A program made the position numbers and the translations under genes. Under the pieces are notes generated by a model, which ran no database searches, was not told the origin of the DNA, and saw nothing but the letters and a program-made list of their open reading frames with translations. Positions 22,957-32,350 of a stretch of 64,000 nt of DNA are shown here, one piece after another. The DNA is from Lachnospira eligens (lineage in GTDB: Bacteria; Bacillota; Clostridia; Lachnospirales; Lachnospiraceae). Position 1 is the stretch's first letter. Each line of letters starts with the position of its first letter. Where the stretch lies: assembly GCF_009680455.1 (NCBI RefSeq), contig NZ_WKRD01000007.1, forward strand, positions 62,001 through 126,000, given 5' to 3'.

Positions 22957-23289
22957 ATGGCAAATAAAAGTTTTGATTTTGGAAAATTAAAGCGCAGCTT
23001 TTATCCTACTAAGTTAAAGGACGGCAAAACTTTAGTGGTTGAAATGCCAAAAAAGCGCACTTTTGAAAAAATGCAGATTATAAACGACATTGACACAGAC
23101 GAGGCTAAGAGCGGCGAGGTATACGACGAAATGCTAGAGCTTTTAGCAGAAATCTTAAGCAATAACAGAGGCAAAGAGGTTATTACAGCGGAGTACTTAG
23201 AGCAGGAAGAGTACGATATAGAGGAGATCATAACGTACATTAACGACTATGCAGACTTTGTAAACAGTATTAAGAATAACCCAAACTAA
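22957..23289 (+). CDS. Tail assembly chaperone, short form (gpG-like)
   Basis: 110 residues ending INDYADFVNSIKNNPN. Helical acidic protein typical of gpG-like chaperones that coat the tape measure before tube polymerisation. It ends at TAA 23287-23289. A slippery heptamer directly before the stop allows a -1 frameshift into the downstream frame, giving the longer GT form. Confidence 0.85.
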   Translation: MANKSFDFGKLKRSFYPTKLKDGKTLVVEMPKKRTFEKMQIINDIDTDEAKSGEVYDEMLELLAEILSNNRGKEVITAEYLEQEEYDIEEIITYINDYADFVNSIKNNPN

Positions 23290-23328
23290 AGCTGCCGCAC
23301 TACCCGAACGGGCAGACAGAGGCGGCAG
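23280..23328 (+). promoter_or_regulatory. Programmed -1 ribosomal frameshift signal
   Basis: Slippery heptamer CCCAAAC (23280-23286) in the frame C-CCA-AAC, five spacer bases, then a stem CTGCCGC (23292-23298) / GCGGCAG (23322-23328) with inner CCCG/CGGG pairing. The zero-frame stop follows the heptamer immediately. Confidence 0.85.
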
Positions 23329-23573
23329 AGTATACGTACACCGCAGACACACGAGCAGAAAAGCTAGTTATAGACTACTTAAATATAAGCATATTTGACG
23401 TGCAGGAAATGCCGATAGACCTATACTTATACTTTATGCGAGAAAGCTATATATATACGCTTAGCCAGACGGAAAAGGGCAGAAAGTATTTAGAGGACTG
23501 CTACAGAATGACGCAGACCAAGCCAGACCGCAAAAAGATACGAGAAAAGATTAAGAACCAGAAAGGAGCGTAA
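23280..23573 (+). CDS. Tail assembly chaperone extension (gpGT, made by -1 frameshift)
   Basis: The -1 frame opens at 23280 and ends at TAA 23571-23573. It has no start codon with a ribosome site near its beginning. After slipping on C-CCA-AAC (23280-23286) the ribosome reads LKLPHYPNGQTEAAEYTYTA, then IDYLNISIFDVQEMPIDLYL and a basic C-terminus. The fusion of gpG with this segment is the conserved GT chaperone of siphophages. The reading frame is intact. Confidence 0.85.
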   Translation, partial: PKLKLPHYPNGQTEAAEYTYTADTRAEKLVIDYLNISIFDVQEMPIDLYLYFMRESYIYTLSQTEKGRKYLEDCYRMTQTKPDRKKIREKIKNQKGA

Positions 23574-23576
23574 TAA

Positions 23577-26474
23577 GTGGCAGGCAGTATTAAAGGTATT
23601 ACAATCGAAATAGGCGGCGATACTACTAAGCTATCTAAGGCGCTCTCTGGCGTTAATAGCTCGTGCAGCTCTTTGCAGAAAGAGTTACGCGAAGTAGACA
23701 AGCTGCTTAAGCTCGACCCGACAAACACGGAACTATTAGCCCAGAAACAGAAGATATTAAAAGAGGCTATAGGAAGTACAAAAGAGAAGTTAGAAACCTT
23801 AAAAGAGGCAGAAAAACAGGTACAAGAACAATTTGAAAATGGCGAAGTATCAGAGGAACAGTACAGAGCACTACAAAGAGAGATAGCCTCTACAGAAATC
23901 AAACTCGGCGACTTGGAAAAACAGGCAGAGGAAAGTAATAAAGAGTTTGAAAACACAGGAAAGGCAGCCGAAGAGACAGCAAAGAGCGTAAGCAAAATTG
24001 ACACGGCAGCGAAAGCGTTCGATACAGTAGAGGATAAAGCGGGCAAAGCAGCTAAAGCTATGGCGCCTTTATCGGCAACAGCGGCAGCGGTAGGCACAGG
24101 AGCCGTAGCTGCTGCTATGAACTTAGACGACGGCTACGACATAATTATAACCAAAACAGGCGCTACGGGCGAGGCGTTAGACGACCTCAACAAGCGTATG
24201 AACAACATTTTTAAGGATATACCGACAGACGCAGAGACGGCAGGCACAGCAATAGGAGAGGTTAATACACGTTTCCAGCTTACAGGCGACGAGTTAGAGA
24301 GCTTATCAAAGCAGTTTATCGAATTTGCGGAAATAAACGGGACAGACTTAAATAGCAGCATTGACAATGTAGATACAATCTTAAATAAATTCAATGTAGA
24401 CGCAGGACAGGCGGGCAACGTATTAGGACTGCTAACAAAAGTAGGACAAGATACGGGGCTATCTATGGACACATTAGAGAGCTCGTTAATGCAGAATGGC
24501 AGCACCTTAAAAGAAATGGGGCTAGGCATTACAGAAAGCGTAAACTTGCTTGCTATGTTTGAAAATAACGGCGTAGACGCTACTACAGCTATGGCAGGCT
24601 TAAAGAAAGCTGTAAAGAATTATACAGCAGAGGGCTTAAGCACAGACCAAGCACTACAAAAGACAATAGACAGCATTAAAAACGCAAGCACAGAGACGGA
24701 GGCGTTAAGTATCGCACAAGAGACTTTTGGCTCTAAGGGCTTTGCAGAAATGGCACAGGCTATAAGAGAGGGCAAGCTAAGCGTAGACGACTTAGGCGGC
24801 TCACTCGAGGACTACAGCACTACAGTACAAGATACATACGAGAGCACATTAGACCCGTGGGACAACGCTAAAGTAATGCTTAACAACTTAAAACTTGCAG
24901 GCAGCGACTTAGCGGGTACTGCGTTATCGGCATTACAGCCAGCGATAGAAAAAGTAACAAGCACAGTACAGAGCGCTACAGAATGGTTTAGAGGGCTAAG
25001 CGACAATCAAAAAGAAATGATAGCGACAATAGTAATGATAGTTGCAGCAATAGCCCCCGCGCTGCTAATTATAAGAAAAGTAGCGGGCGTTATATCAACT
25101 ATGATAAACGTAATTAAGACGCTACAGACTGCAATAACAGCAGTAAATGCCGTGCTTGCAGCAAACCCCATTATATTAGTCATAGCGGCAATAGCGGCGC
25201 TAATAGCAATATTTATAACGCTATATAATAAATGCGAATGGTTTAGAGACGCAGTAAACGAAATTTTTGAGAATGTAAAAGAGTTTATAGGTGGAGCTAT
25301 TGAGGTAATAAAGGGCGTTATAGGCACTATCTGGGATAAGATACAAGAGATATGGAGCTTTATAGAGCCATACCTACAGGCTGCCTTTGCTTTTTTGCAA
25401 CAGCTAGGCGCAGATATAGCCCAGATATTTAGCGACTGCTGGGAGATTATTAAAGTAGTCTGGGACTTAGTAGAGCCGTACTTTTCTATGTTATGGGAAA
25501 ATATAAAAGTTATATTCTCGGTAGTTGGCGAAGTACTGGGCGGCTTTTTCTCGGTAGCATGGGAATATATTAAGGGCGTATGGGACGTAGCAGTACTTTA
25601 CTTTACGCTTATCTGGGAAAACATAAAAGTAGTGTTCTCGGCTGTCGGTGAAGTACTGGGCTCATTCTTTCGTAACGCGTGGGAGATTATTAAAGCAGTC
25701 TGGGACGTTGTAGCGGCTTACTTTGCTGCGGTATGGAACGCTATAAAAACAGTATTTAGCGTAGTAAAAGACGTACTTACAGGGGATTTTAAAGGCGCGT
25801 GGGACGGGATTGAAAGCATATTTGCGGGTTTTGCAAACTTCTTTAGTACATTATGGGATAGCGTAAAGCGTATCTTTTCGGCTGTCGGCTCATTTTTTAG
25901 AGACACATTCGGGGCAGCTTGGGACGCAGTAAAGGGCGTATTCTCTAATTTTGGCTCTTTTTTTAGCGGCTTGTGGGACACTATAAGAAATACGTTTTCG
26001 GATTTAGGCGCAAGCATAGCAGACGCAATAGGCGGCGCGGTAAAAGCAGGAATTAACGGCGTAATTAGCATTATAGAAAACACCATAAACGGAGCTATAG
26101 GACTTATAAACGGAGCTATTAACCTTATAAACAAAATACCAGGGGTAAGCATTGGCAAAATGAGTGATTTAAGCCTGCCGAGGCTTGCACACGGCGGTAT
26201 TATCGGAAACGGCGGCGCTATGGTAGCAGAAGCGGGACCAGAGCTCGTACAAATGGTAAACGGCAAAGCTGTAGTAACACCGCTTACAAATACGGCGAGA
26301 AACACAGCTATAGACACCGCAAAAGGCGGCAGGGCGCAGCAAATTACAAATGAGATTAACGTAAATATAGAACACTTTGAAAACAACAGAGATGCAGACA
26401 TAAGAGAACTTACAGAGGAAATGTTAGAGACTGCGGAAGAAATGAAAGAGAGGGACGACAGAGTATATGCTTAG
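23577..26474 (+). CDS. Tape measure protein
   Basis: 965 residues from GTG 23577. N-terminal coiled coil (about 25-125), a TP901-like core region (LDDGYDIIITKTGATGEALD, TFGSKGFAEMAQAIREGKLS) and hydrophobic helices about 485-545. A long Trp-rich repeat region follows (about 575-820, repeated units such as WENIKVVFSAVGEVLGSFF), then a glycine-rich C-terminal region ending with a charged helix. It sets tail length and forms the channel during DNA entry. At the usual 0.15 nm per residue, 965 residues would give a tail of roughly 145 nm. Confidence 0.93.
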   Translation: MAGSIKGITIEIGGDTTKLSKALSGVNSSCSSLQKELREVDKLLKLDPTNTELLAQKQKILKEAIGSTKEKLETLKEAEKQVQEQFENGEVSEEQYRALQREIASTEIKLGDLEKQAEESNKEFENTGKAAEETAKSVSKIDTAAKAFDTVEDKAGKAAKAMAPLSATAAAVGTGAVAAAMNLDDGYDIIITKTGATGEALDDLNKRMNNIFKDIPTDAETAGTAIGEVNTRFQLTGDELESLSKQFIEFAEINGTDLNSSIDNVDTILNKFNVDAGQAGNVLGLLTKVGQDTGLSMDTLESSLMQNGSTLKEMGLGITESVNLLAMFENNGVDATTAMAGLKKAVKNYTAEGLSTDQALQKTIDSIKNASTETEALSIAQETFGSKGFAEMAQAIREGKLSVDDLGGSLEDYSTTVQDTYESTLDPWDNAKVMLNNLKLAGSDLAGTALSALQPAIEKVTSTVQSATEWFRGLSDNQKEMIATIVMIVAAIAPALLIIRKVAGVISTMINVIKTLQTAITAVNAVLAANPIILVIAAIAALIAIFITLYNKCEWFRDAVNEIFENVKEFIGGAIEVIKGVIGTIWDKIQEIWSFIEPYLQAAFAFLQQLGADIAQIFSDCWEIIKVVWDLVEPYFSMLWENIKVIFSVVGEVLGGFFSVAWEYIKGVWDVAVLYFTLIWENIKVVFSAVGEVLGSFFRNAWEIIKAVWDVVAAYFAAVWNAIKTVFSVVKDVLTGDFKGAWDGIESIFAGFANFFSTLWDSVKRIFSAVGSFFRDTFGAAWDAVKGVFSNFGSFFSGLWDTIRNTFSDLGASIADAIGGAVKAGINGVISIIENTINGAIGLINGAINLINKIPGVSIGKMSDLSLPRLAHGGIIGNGGAMVAEAGPELVQMVNGKAVVTPLTNTARNTAIDTAKGGRAQQITNEINVNIEHFENNRDADIRELTEEMLETAEEMKERDDRVYA

Positions 26475-27234
26475 TAATTATTGCAATGCAGCTAATAGCT
26501 TTACATATAACGGCGTTAATTCTCTCGATATGGGGCTTTTTATTATGAAACAGAGCGGCGCAGATAACGCCGCCAAGCCCGTAATAGAGACTATAAACGT
26601 ACCAGCGCGCGGTAATTTTATAATAGACAATCGCATAGACGAGCTGGACAATCAACAATTTAACGACTATGCACGTAAATATGTATGCTGCGTAGACGCA
26701 GACGCCTTTAAGCTGGACTTAGAAGAACACGCCCGCAGGCTTTACGCTTGGCTTTATGGCAGCGGTATAGAGTATAAAAAGCTATATGATACTTACGATA
26801 GAGACTATTACACGCTTGCATATGTAAGCAGCGGCGCGAGCGTGTCAGAGCTTGCTAAGCGCCTACTGGGACAAATAGAGATACAGTTTACGTGCAAGGC
26901 ATATAAAAGAGCACTAAAGGGAGACGAAACAATAACGATAACAAAAGCAGCCACGATCACAAACCCAGAGGGCTTTACAGCAACGCCATATATGAAAATA
27001 TATGGTAGCGGTAACGTAACACTCTATATAAACAATCGCGCGCATGGCTTTAAAAATATAGACGGATATATAGAGGTAGACAGCGAAAATATGAACGCGT
27101 ACAAGGGCGATACATTGCAGAATAATAAAATGCTTGTGGGGGCGTTTCCTAAGCTGGCAGCAGGAGACAATAACATAAGCTGGGCGGGTAATGTAACAAA
27201 AATCGAAATAGTACCGCGCTGGTGCAAATTATGA
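26467..27234 (+). CDS. Distal tail protein (Dit)
   Basis: 255 residues, overlapping the tape measure by eight bases. FTYNGVNSLDMGLFIMKQSG and the adjacent NVPARGNFIIDNRIDEL are hallmarks of siphophage Dit N-terminal domains. The C-terminal galectin-like region ends AAGDNNISWAGNVTKIEIV. It forms the hexameric hub linking the tail tube to the baseplate. Confidence 0.88.
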   Translation: MLSNYCNAANSFTYNGVNSLDMGLFIMKQSGADNAAKPVIETINVPARGNFIIDNRIDELDNQQFNDYARKYVCCVDADAFKLDLEEHARRLYAWLYGSGIEYKKLYDTYDRDYYTLAYVSSGASVSELAKRLLGQIEIQFTCKAYKRALKGDETITITKAATITNPEGFTATPYMKIYGSGNVTLYINNRAHGFKNIDGYIEVDSENMNAYKGDTLQNNKMLVGAFPKLAAGDNNISWAGNVTKIEIVPRWCKL

Positions 27235-29936
27235 TACCGATATTATACGCTGCCAGCGAGACGGACTTTACAACAAACGGCATAGGCTTACTTACAGACG
27301 CGGCAAGCTGCACAGTAACAGAAGAGAGAAACGGAGCATATGAGGCGACGCTTGTATACCCAGTAGGAGGACACTTAGCGGAATATATAGCAGAGGACGC
27401 TATCATTAAAGCAAAAGCAAACGACACAGACGAGCCACAGCTTTTTAGAATATACAAAAGCGGTAAACAGATAGGAAGTAATACAACGTGGAATGCAGAG
27501 CACATAAGCTACGAACTCACGGGAAACCCTGTAGAGCGTTTTAGTGTAAGCGGGGTAAACGCAGAGCAGGCGCTTAACAGACTGCTAGCAGCAGCAGTAT
27601 TTAAACACAAATATACGGGCACAAGCGACATTACAACAGTAAAAAGCACGAGCATAGCGGACGTGGTAAGCGTGCGTAAGGCACTCGGCGGTGTAAAGGG
27701 CAGCATATTAGATACGTGGGGCGGCGAATATCACTTTAATAACTACAGAATAGAGCTATTAAAAGCAAGAGGCGCAGACAACGGCGTAACAATCGAATAC
27801 GGCAAGAACTTAACCGACGCAAAGCAAGAGCGCAACATAGCAAATATAGTAACGGCTATATTCCCATATGCAAAGTACACGCCAGAGGGCGAAGAAAACG
27901 AGGTATACATAAGCCTAAAAGAAAAGACGCTAGTACACGCAGGCGCAGCAGATTACGCATATAAGCGTTGCGAGATAGTGGACTTTAGCAGCGAGTGGGA
28001 AAGCGGCACGATTATAACCGAGGATATGTTAAGAGCGAAAGCAGAGGCATACTTAGAAAAAATAAGCACCGAGCCAGATATTAATATTACACTATCGTAC
28101 GCGCAGCTTAAAAAGACTAAGGACTATAAAAATATACAGGTTATGGAAAATGTCGCGCTATGCGATACAGTAACAGTACGCATAGACAAGCTACAAATAG
28201 AAGCGACAGCGAAAATAGTAAAAGTGAAGTATGACAGCTTAAAAGAGCACTACGACACTATGGAAATAGGCAGCGTACGTACAAACTTAACTAAGCAGCT
28301 TACAGCGACGCAGCAAGAGGTAACAGAGAGCATAAAAAAGAACCAGACGCGAGCCGAGCAGATTAAAAAGCAGATAGAGCAGACAATAGCAGACACTACA
28401 GCAGCTATCACAGGAAACAGTGGCGGCTATGTAGTGCTCTACCCAGAAAAAAACCCGCAGGAGATCTACATACTAGACCAGCCAGAGCTTAGCAAAGCTA
28501 AAAACGTCTGGCGCTGGAACCTTGCAGGGCTGGGGCACAGCAGCACAGGAGTAAATGGCAAATTTACCACAGCAATAACGGCAGACGGTCAAATCGTAGC
28601 AGACTTTATTACAGCGGGCGAGCTCACGGGCGCAATACTTAAAGCGGGCACAGTATACGCAGAGGCGCTAGACGTGGAATACAGGAACGCAGTAACAAAG
28701 TACGCAGACGACGCCGCAAATAAGGCATACGAGGACAGCTTAAGTAAGATACAAACGACAGCCGAAGAGATTACGCTATTATGTAAGAAAATAAGCGAGA
28801 CGGCTATGCACAATTATGCAACAGACTTTACGGACGATTTAAGCACACCTTGGTATGCAAGCTCGGCAAACAATGTAGTAGAAAGCAGCACAACGCTTGG
28901 AAGATACGCGAAAATAGTAAAAGCAAGCGCAAATTATAACAGTTACATACGCTGCAACACAAAGAAAACGCCCGCAGGCACTTACAGAGTACGTTATAAA
29001 GCGGCGACCATAGCAGGGCAGGAAAACACAGCACGCGTACAATGTAGTTTTAAGACAACAGCGACAACGGCAGCAGGGGCGCTTAAATCGGACGAGTGGA
29101 CAACATTTGAACGCGATATAGAGCTAAGCAGCGACTATGACGGCTATATATACTTTTACGCGACAGTATTGGGTACAACAGTATTAATTAAAGACGTGGA
29201 AGTACTGGGGCTGCTACGAGATTACGCAGAGGCGCAGCTTACAGTAAACGCAGACAACATTACGGCAGAGGTTAAAAGGGCACAGGACGCAGAAAAAGAG
29301 TTAAAAGCGTCCATAAAGGTAAACACAGACAATATTACGAGCTGCGTAACAAAAGATAACGTAGGCAGCTACATAACGCAGTACTACAACAACGTAATAG
29401 TGGCGTTTAACAACAGTAGTAAATATGTGCAGCTTAAAGCAGGCGAAATAAATATTTACAACGGCAAAGTGGACGCGGAGCACTTGCGCAGCCAATTTGA
29501 TGAAGTTGGTAACAGATTTTGGAGAGATAACTATTACGTCGGCTGCATAGGTACGAACCAGTGGAGCGGTAACAATGCACACAAGGGCTTAGTGTTTGAT
29601 TTGGAATATCAAGGTAAGTATATGGCGTGGGCTAGACAAGCAGAGGCACAAAGCGGCAGCTATACTACTGTATTATGCTATTCAAGGGCAAACAGCATAT
29701 ACACAGACGAGGGCTTACACTTAGGAGCTAAGTTGTACGCGCACGGGTTCGAGATAAACGGCGCAAATCACAAAAATAGTAGCGCAAACGGCTATACAGT
29801 AGCAGACAACAAAAGAGTAAGCATAGTAACGGAAATACACAACAACGGCGACGGTACTATAGGCTGGACAACTTCGAGTATAACAGTGCGAGACGGATCA
29901 ATAACAGGGGTGCCAGACAGCAGCACCGAAATTTAG
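27231..29936 (+). CDS. Tail-associated protein (Tal/gp18-like, prophage endopeptidase tail family)
   Basis: 901 residues from ATG 27231, overlapping the Dit stop (ATGA). GTG 27222 is an upstream alternative. N-terminal 380 residues match the Tal hub (MIPILYAASETDFTTNGIGL, TVTEERNGAYEATLVYPVGG, WNAEHISYELTGNPVERFSV). A coiled-coil stretch (about 365-395) and a long C-terminal region with FVIKAK-type helices and beta structure follow. No peptidase active site was identified with confidence. It probably forms the tail tip and carries the baseplate upper proteins. Confidence 0.88.
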   Translation: MIPILYAASETDFTTNGIGLLTDAASCTVTEERNGAYEATLVYPVGGHLAEYIAEDAIIKAKANDTDEPQLFRIYKSGKQIGSNTTWNAEHISYELTGNPVERFSVSGVNAEQALNRLLAAAVFKHKYTGTSDITTVKSTSIADVVSVRKALGGVKGSILDTWGGEYHFNNYRIELLKARGADNGVTIEYGKNLTDAKQERNIANIVTAIFPYAKYTPEGEENEVYISLKEKTLVHAGAADYAYKRCEIVDFSSEWESGTIITEDMLRAKAEAYLEKISTEPDINITLSYAQLKKTKDYKNIQVMENVALCDTVTVRIDKLQIEATAKIVKVKYDSLKEHYDTMEIGSVRTNLTKQLTATQQEVTESIKKNQTRAEQIKKQIEQTIADTTAAITGNSGGYVVLYPEKNPQEIYILDQPELSKAKNVWRWNLAGLGHSSTGVNGKFTTAITADGQIVADFITAGELTGAILKAGTVYAEALDVEYRNAVTKYADDAANKAYEDSLSKIQTTAEEITLLCKKISETAMHNYATDFTDDLSTPWYASSANNVVESSTTLGRYAKIVKASANYNSYIRCNTKKTPAGTYRVRYKAATIAGQENTARVQCSFKTTATTAAGALKSDEWTTFERDIELSSDYDGYIYFYATVLGTTVLIKDVEVLGLLRDYAEAQLTVNADNITAEVKRAQDAEKELKASIKVNTDNITSCVTKDNVGSYITQYYNNVIVAFNNSSKYVQLKAGEINIYNGKVDAEHLRSQFDEVGNRFWRDNYYVGCIGTNQWSGNNAHKGLVFDLEYQGKYMAWARQAEAQSGSYTTVLCYSRANSIYTDEGLHLGAKLYAHGFEINGANHKNSSANGYTVADNKRVSIVTEIHNNGDGTIGWTTSSITVRDGSITGVPDSSTEI

Positions 29937-29951
29937 AAAGAGAGGCGTAAT

Positions 29952-30107
29952 ATGGCAACAGCAAAAGAAGAGAGCAGGCGAAACAGACTAATCATACCAA
30001 CGGGCGACGAACCTAAGACAGAAAAACAACCAACAAGCACAACAGAGAGCATACAACTACTAACAGCAGAGGCACTAGCAACTATGCAGGCGGCTATAAA
30101 GGGGTAA
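29952..30107 (+). CDS. Small tail-region protein, 51 residues
   Basis: Begins MATAKEESRRNRLIIPTGDE and ends LATMQAAIKG. AAGAGAGG lies upstream. The middle is Thr/Lys/Gln-rich. It starts 15 bases after the Tal stop. Not recognised; short proteins at this location are common in Clostridia phages. Confidence 0.6.
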   Translation: MATAKEESRRNRLIIPTGDEPKTEKQPTSTTESIQLLTAEALATMQAAIKG

Positions 30108-30113
30108 AAGTAA

Positions 30114-30350
30114 ATGCAACAGGAAGAAAAGCAGGAAACAAAAGAAACGCTACAGGAAGAGCAGCAGGCAGAGCCAAAAGCGCCGACAATTAGCGCAGAG
30201 CTGCTAACAGCCGCCCGCGGAGATATGACGCTTGCAATACTGGAAGTACAGAGAGCCTACGGGCTGCCAGCGTACATTACAGACGTAATAGTAAGCGCCT
30301 GTCTTTCAGACATAAGGGACTGCGCAAACAAGGAGCTTATAAGCAAATAA
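30114..30350 (+). CDS. Small tail-region protein of unknown function
   Basis: 78 residues. Gln/Glu-rich N-terminus (MQQEEKQETKETLQEEQQ) followed by a conserved-looking helical domain (DMTLAILEVQRAYGLPAYIT, DVIVSACLSDIRDCA). It lies between tail tip and BppU genes. Family not recognised. Confidence 0.6.
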   Translation: MQQEEKQETKETLQEEQQAEPKAPTISAELLTAARGDMTLAILEVQRAYGLPAYITDVIVSACLSDIRDCANKELISK

Positions 30351-30369
30351 GCGAAAGGAGTAATTAACA

Positions 30370-31071
30370 ATGGTTATTATGAACGTACAGAGCATAAAAG
30401 TACCAATAGACGGCGCGCCGCCGTTTGAGTACATTATAGCCAAGCAGGGCGAAATATCCAGCCGACAAGTAGAGGTAACGTTACTACAGAATAACGCCGT
30501 ATACACAATACCGAGCGGAGCAACAGCGCGAGTTAATTATTATAAGCCAGACGGCAATAAAGTAATTAACGACTGCACAATAAGCGACAATAAAGTAATA
30601 GTAACATACACGCAGCAAATGTTAGCCGCCGCTGGTACCGGCTTTGCAGAGGTGCAGCTATACAAAGACGGCAGCGTATTAATAAGTGCGAGCTTTTACA
30701 CTAAGATTACAGAGAGCGTAAACGGCGCAGGAACTATTACAAGCGACAGCGAAAGCACGAGTTTTACTAAGTTGCTCGTAGAGACCACGCAGGCAAGAGA
30801 CGGCGCGCAGAGCGCGAAAAGCGCAGCAGAAAAAGCAACGGCAGCAGCGAATAGCGCAGCAACGGCAGCGAACAACGCAGCCGTAACAGCAAACGGGGCA
30901 GCAGGGAACGCGAACACGGCAACAACTAACGCGAACAACGCAGCCAACACAGCTACAGCAGCAGCAAAGACAGCACAGGACGCAGCGAAAGCAGTCTACA
31001 CAGACAGAAATTACAATTTACTTGTAGACGACGACGGCGCAGTAACATTTATGTATAACAACGAGCAGTAA
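30370..31071 (+). CDS. BppU-family baseplate upper protein
   Basis: 233 residues. N-terminal BppU domain (EYIIAKQGEISSRQVEVTLL, ARVNYYKPDGNKVINDCTIS, GFAEVQLYKDGSVLISASFY), then an Ala/Asn-rich helical stalk (about 150-210: SAAEKATAAANSAATAANNA) likely to trimerise, and a short C-terminal beta tip. It positions receptor-binding proteins on the baseplate. It is followed directly by the DUF6273 gene, which is a candidate receptor binder. GGAG lies 9 bases before ATG. Confidence 0.85.
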   Translation: MVIMNVQSIKVPIDGAPPFEYIIAKQGEISSRQVEVTLLQNNAVYTIPSGATARVNYYKPDGNKVINDCTISDNKVIVTYTQQMLAAAGTGFAEVQLYKDGSVLISASFYTKITESVNGAGTITSDSESTSFTKLLVETTQARDGAQSAKSAAEKATAAANSAATAANNAAVTANGAAGNANTATTNANNAANTATAAAKTAQDAAKAVYTDRNYNLLVDDDGAVTFMYNNEQ

Positions 31072-31087
31072 GAAAGAGAGGGCAATA

Positions 31088-32149
31088 ATGGCAGTACAAA
31101 GCATTGATTTACCACGCGATACAACTATGAAAGATATAGCGGCGAGCCTGCGAGTAATAGCAGGCTTTACAGCCGCAGATCTCGTTACAATGAAACAGGT
31201 AAAAGCTATCGTAGAGGGCAAAAAAGAAAAAGAAGTATTTACAATAGGCGACCAGATCACAGTACCTTGGACGGATAAGGCAACAAATGTAACATACGCG
31301 GCAGTTATGGACGTCGTGCACTTTGGAGACGTAGAGCTTAAAGACGGCGAAACCACGAACGCTATGTTTTTACAATGGCATTATTGTACGCCATTCGGGG
31401 TACAGTATGACGCAGCAGAGGAGGAAGTGGCAACAGAGGCGACATTTAGCGCAGACTATAATTATTACACAAAAAACAGCGACGGCAGCTTTAGCCTTGC
31501 GACTGTAACAACAGGCGGCGCTATTCCTGCGGGCACAACATATTACCACAGCGCAATTAAAGACACGAGCGGCAATATTTGTAGATATGGTTACAACCGC
31601 TGGAGTCATAGCGCTATAAGGCAGTGGCTTAACAGCAAGGCGGGCGTAAATGCTTGGTGGACTGCGCAACACAAAGGCGACGTTAAGCCCGCGGAGCTTG
31701 CAACAAAGGCAGGCTTTTTAACGGGTTTTGACGACGATTTTTTGAGCTGCTTAACGCCTATTAAAATCGTAACAGTACCGAACACCATAAGCGAGCCAGA
31801 TAAGAACACACCGACAGAAGTTACATACGACAAAATCTTTTTACCAAGTATGGAGCAGATGTACTGCACACCACAGGAAAGCGGCGAGGGTGACTACTGG
31901 GAGTACTGGAAGAGAGCCAGCGGGCGTACAACACCTTGCGCACAAGGGCAGACATACCCAGAAATGATTACATACGCCATAGAGAACCATAATTCAGCAC
32001 AGTACGTCCGCTTGCGTGGCGCTTATCGTGGCACCTCGTACGGTACGTGGTGCGTGTACTCGAGCGGCGGCGTCGGCTACTACCACGCGAACAACTCTGC
32101 GCGCTGCGCGCCCGCTTGTGCAATTACGGGGGCACCCATAGCAAAATAA
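31088..32149 (+). CDS. DUF6273-type lectin-like tail protein, candidate retroelement target
   Basis: 353 residues. The N-terminal 60 residues may attach to the baseplate. The DUF6273 domain follows (FTIGDQITVPWTDKATNVTY, WSHSAIRQWLNSKAGVNAWW, VTYDKIFLPSMEQMYCT). The C-terminus (YVRLRGAYRGTSYGTWCVYS, ARCAPACAI) shares a variable-looking segment with the gene at 8701-9333. Position after BppU suggests the receptor-binding tip. C-type-lectin-like folds of this kind tolerate dense variation on their binding face, as in BPP-1 Mtd. AAAGAGAGGGC is the ribosome site. Confidence 0.8.
   Translation: MAVQSIDLPRDTTMKDIAASLRVIAGFTAADLVTMKQVKAIVEGKKEKEVFTIGDQITVPWTDKATNVTYAAVMDVVHFGDVELKDGETTNAMFLQWHYCTPFGVQYDAAEEEVATEATFSADYNYYTKNSDGSFSLATVTTGGAIPAGTTYYHSAIKDTSGNICRYGYNRWSHSAIRQWLNSKAGVNAWWTAQHKGDVKPAELATKAGFLTGFDDDFLSCLTPIKIVTVPNTISEPDKNTPTEVTYDKIFLPSMEQMYCTPQESGEGDYWEYWKRASGRTTPCAQGQTYPEMITYAIENHNSAQYVRLRGAYRGTSYGTWCVYSSGGVGYYHANNSARCAPACAITGAPIAK
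32015..32124 (+). repeat. VR2: putative retroelement variable region, copy 2
   Basis: 110 bases, one codon shorter than VR1 (9214-9326). Blocks such as GCTTATCGTGGC, ACGTGGTGCGTGTACTCG and GCGCTGCGCGCCCGCTTGTG are identical in both copies. Intervening codons differ at positions 1 and 2. Here they read ggc, acc, tac, ggt, agc, then ggc tac tac cac, aac aac tct gcg. Confidence 0.6.
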
Positions 32150-32202
32150 CACTAATGCCCTGCAGACACCCTCTAAAGTTCAATGGAGAAGTGCAGAAAA
32201 GG

Positions 32203-32222
32203 CGCTATCTGGAAAGATAGCG
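32203..32222. repeat. 8-bp stem with GGAA tetraloop downstream of VR2
   Basis: CGCTATCT-GGAA-AGATAGCG, perfect stem, 79 bases after VR2 and 54 after the stop codon. No T-tract follows. The GGAA loop fits the G-R-N-A loop reported for hairpins downstream of phage variable regions, but the distance is larger than in BPP-1. The rest of the 200-base gap 32150-32350 shows nothing else. Confidence 0.5.
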
Positions 32223-32350
32223 TAGGCAAGTGTATACCATTTAAGTTTTAACTTTAAAGCTGCGCAGGCTTATTAATAAATGCAAGCGCGGCGAGATAAC
32301 AAAAGAAAAAGTAAATGTATGTTATAAGAGTTATGGAAAGGGGCGAAATC

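Noticed and set aside
24134..24529. Long minus-strand ORF inside the tape measure gene
   Set aside because: Antisense shadow; biased codons, no ribosome site, and the plus-strand gene is certain. The same applies to the other long antisense ORFs, for example 25718-26401 and 53610-54380.
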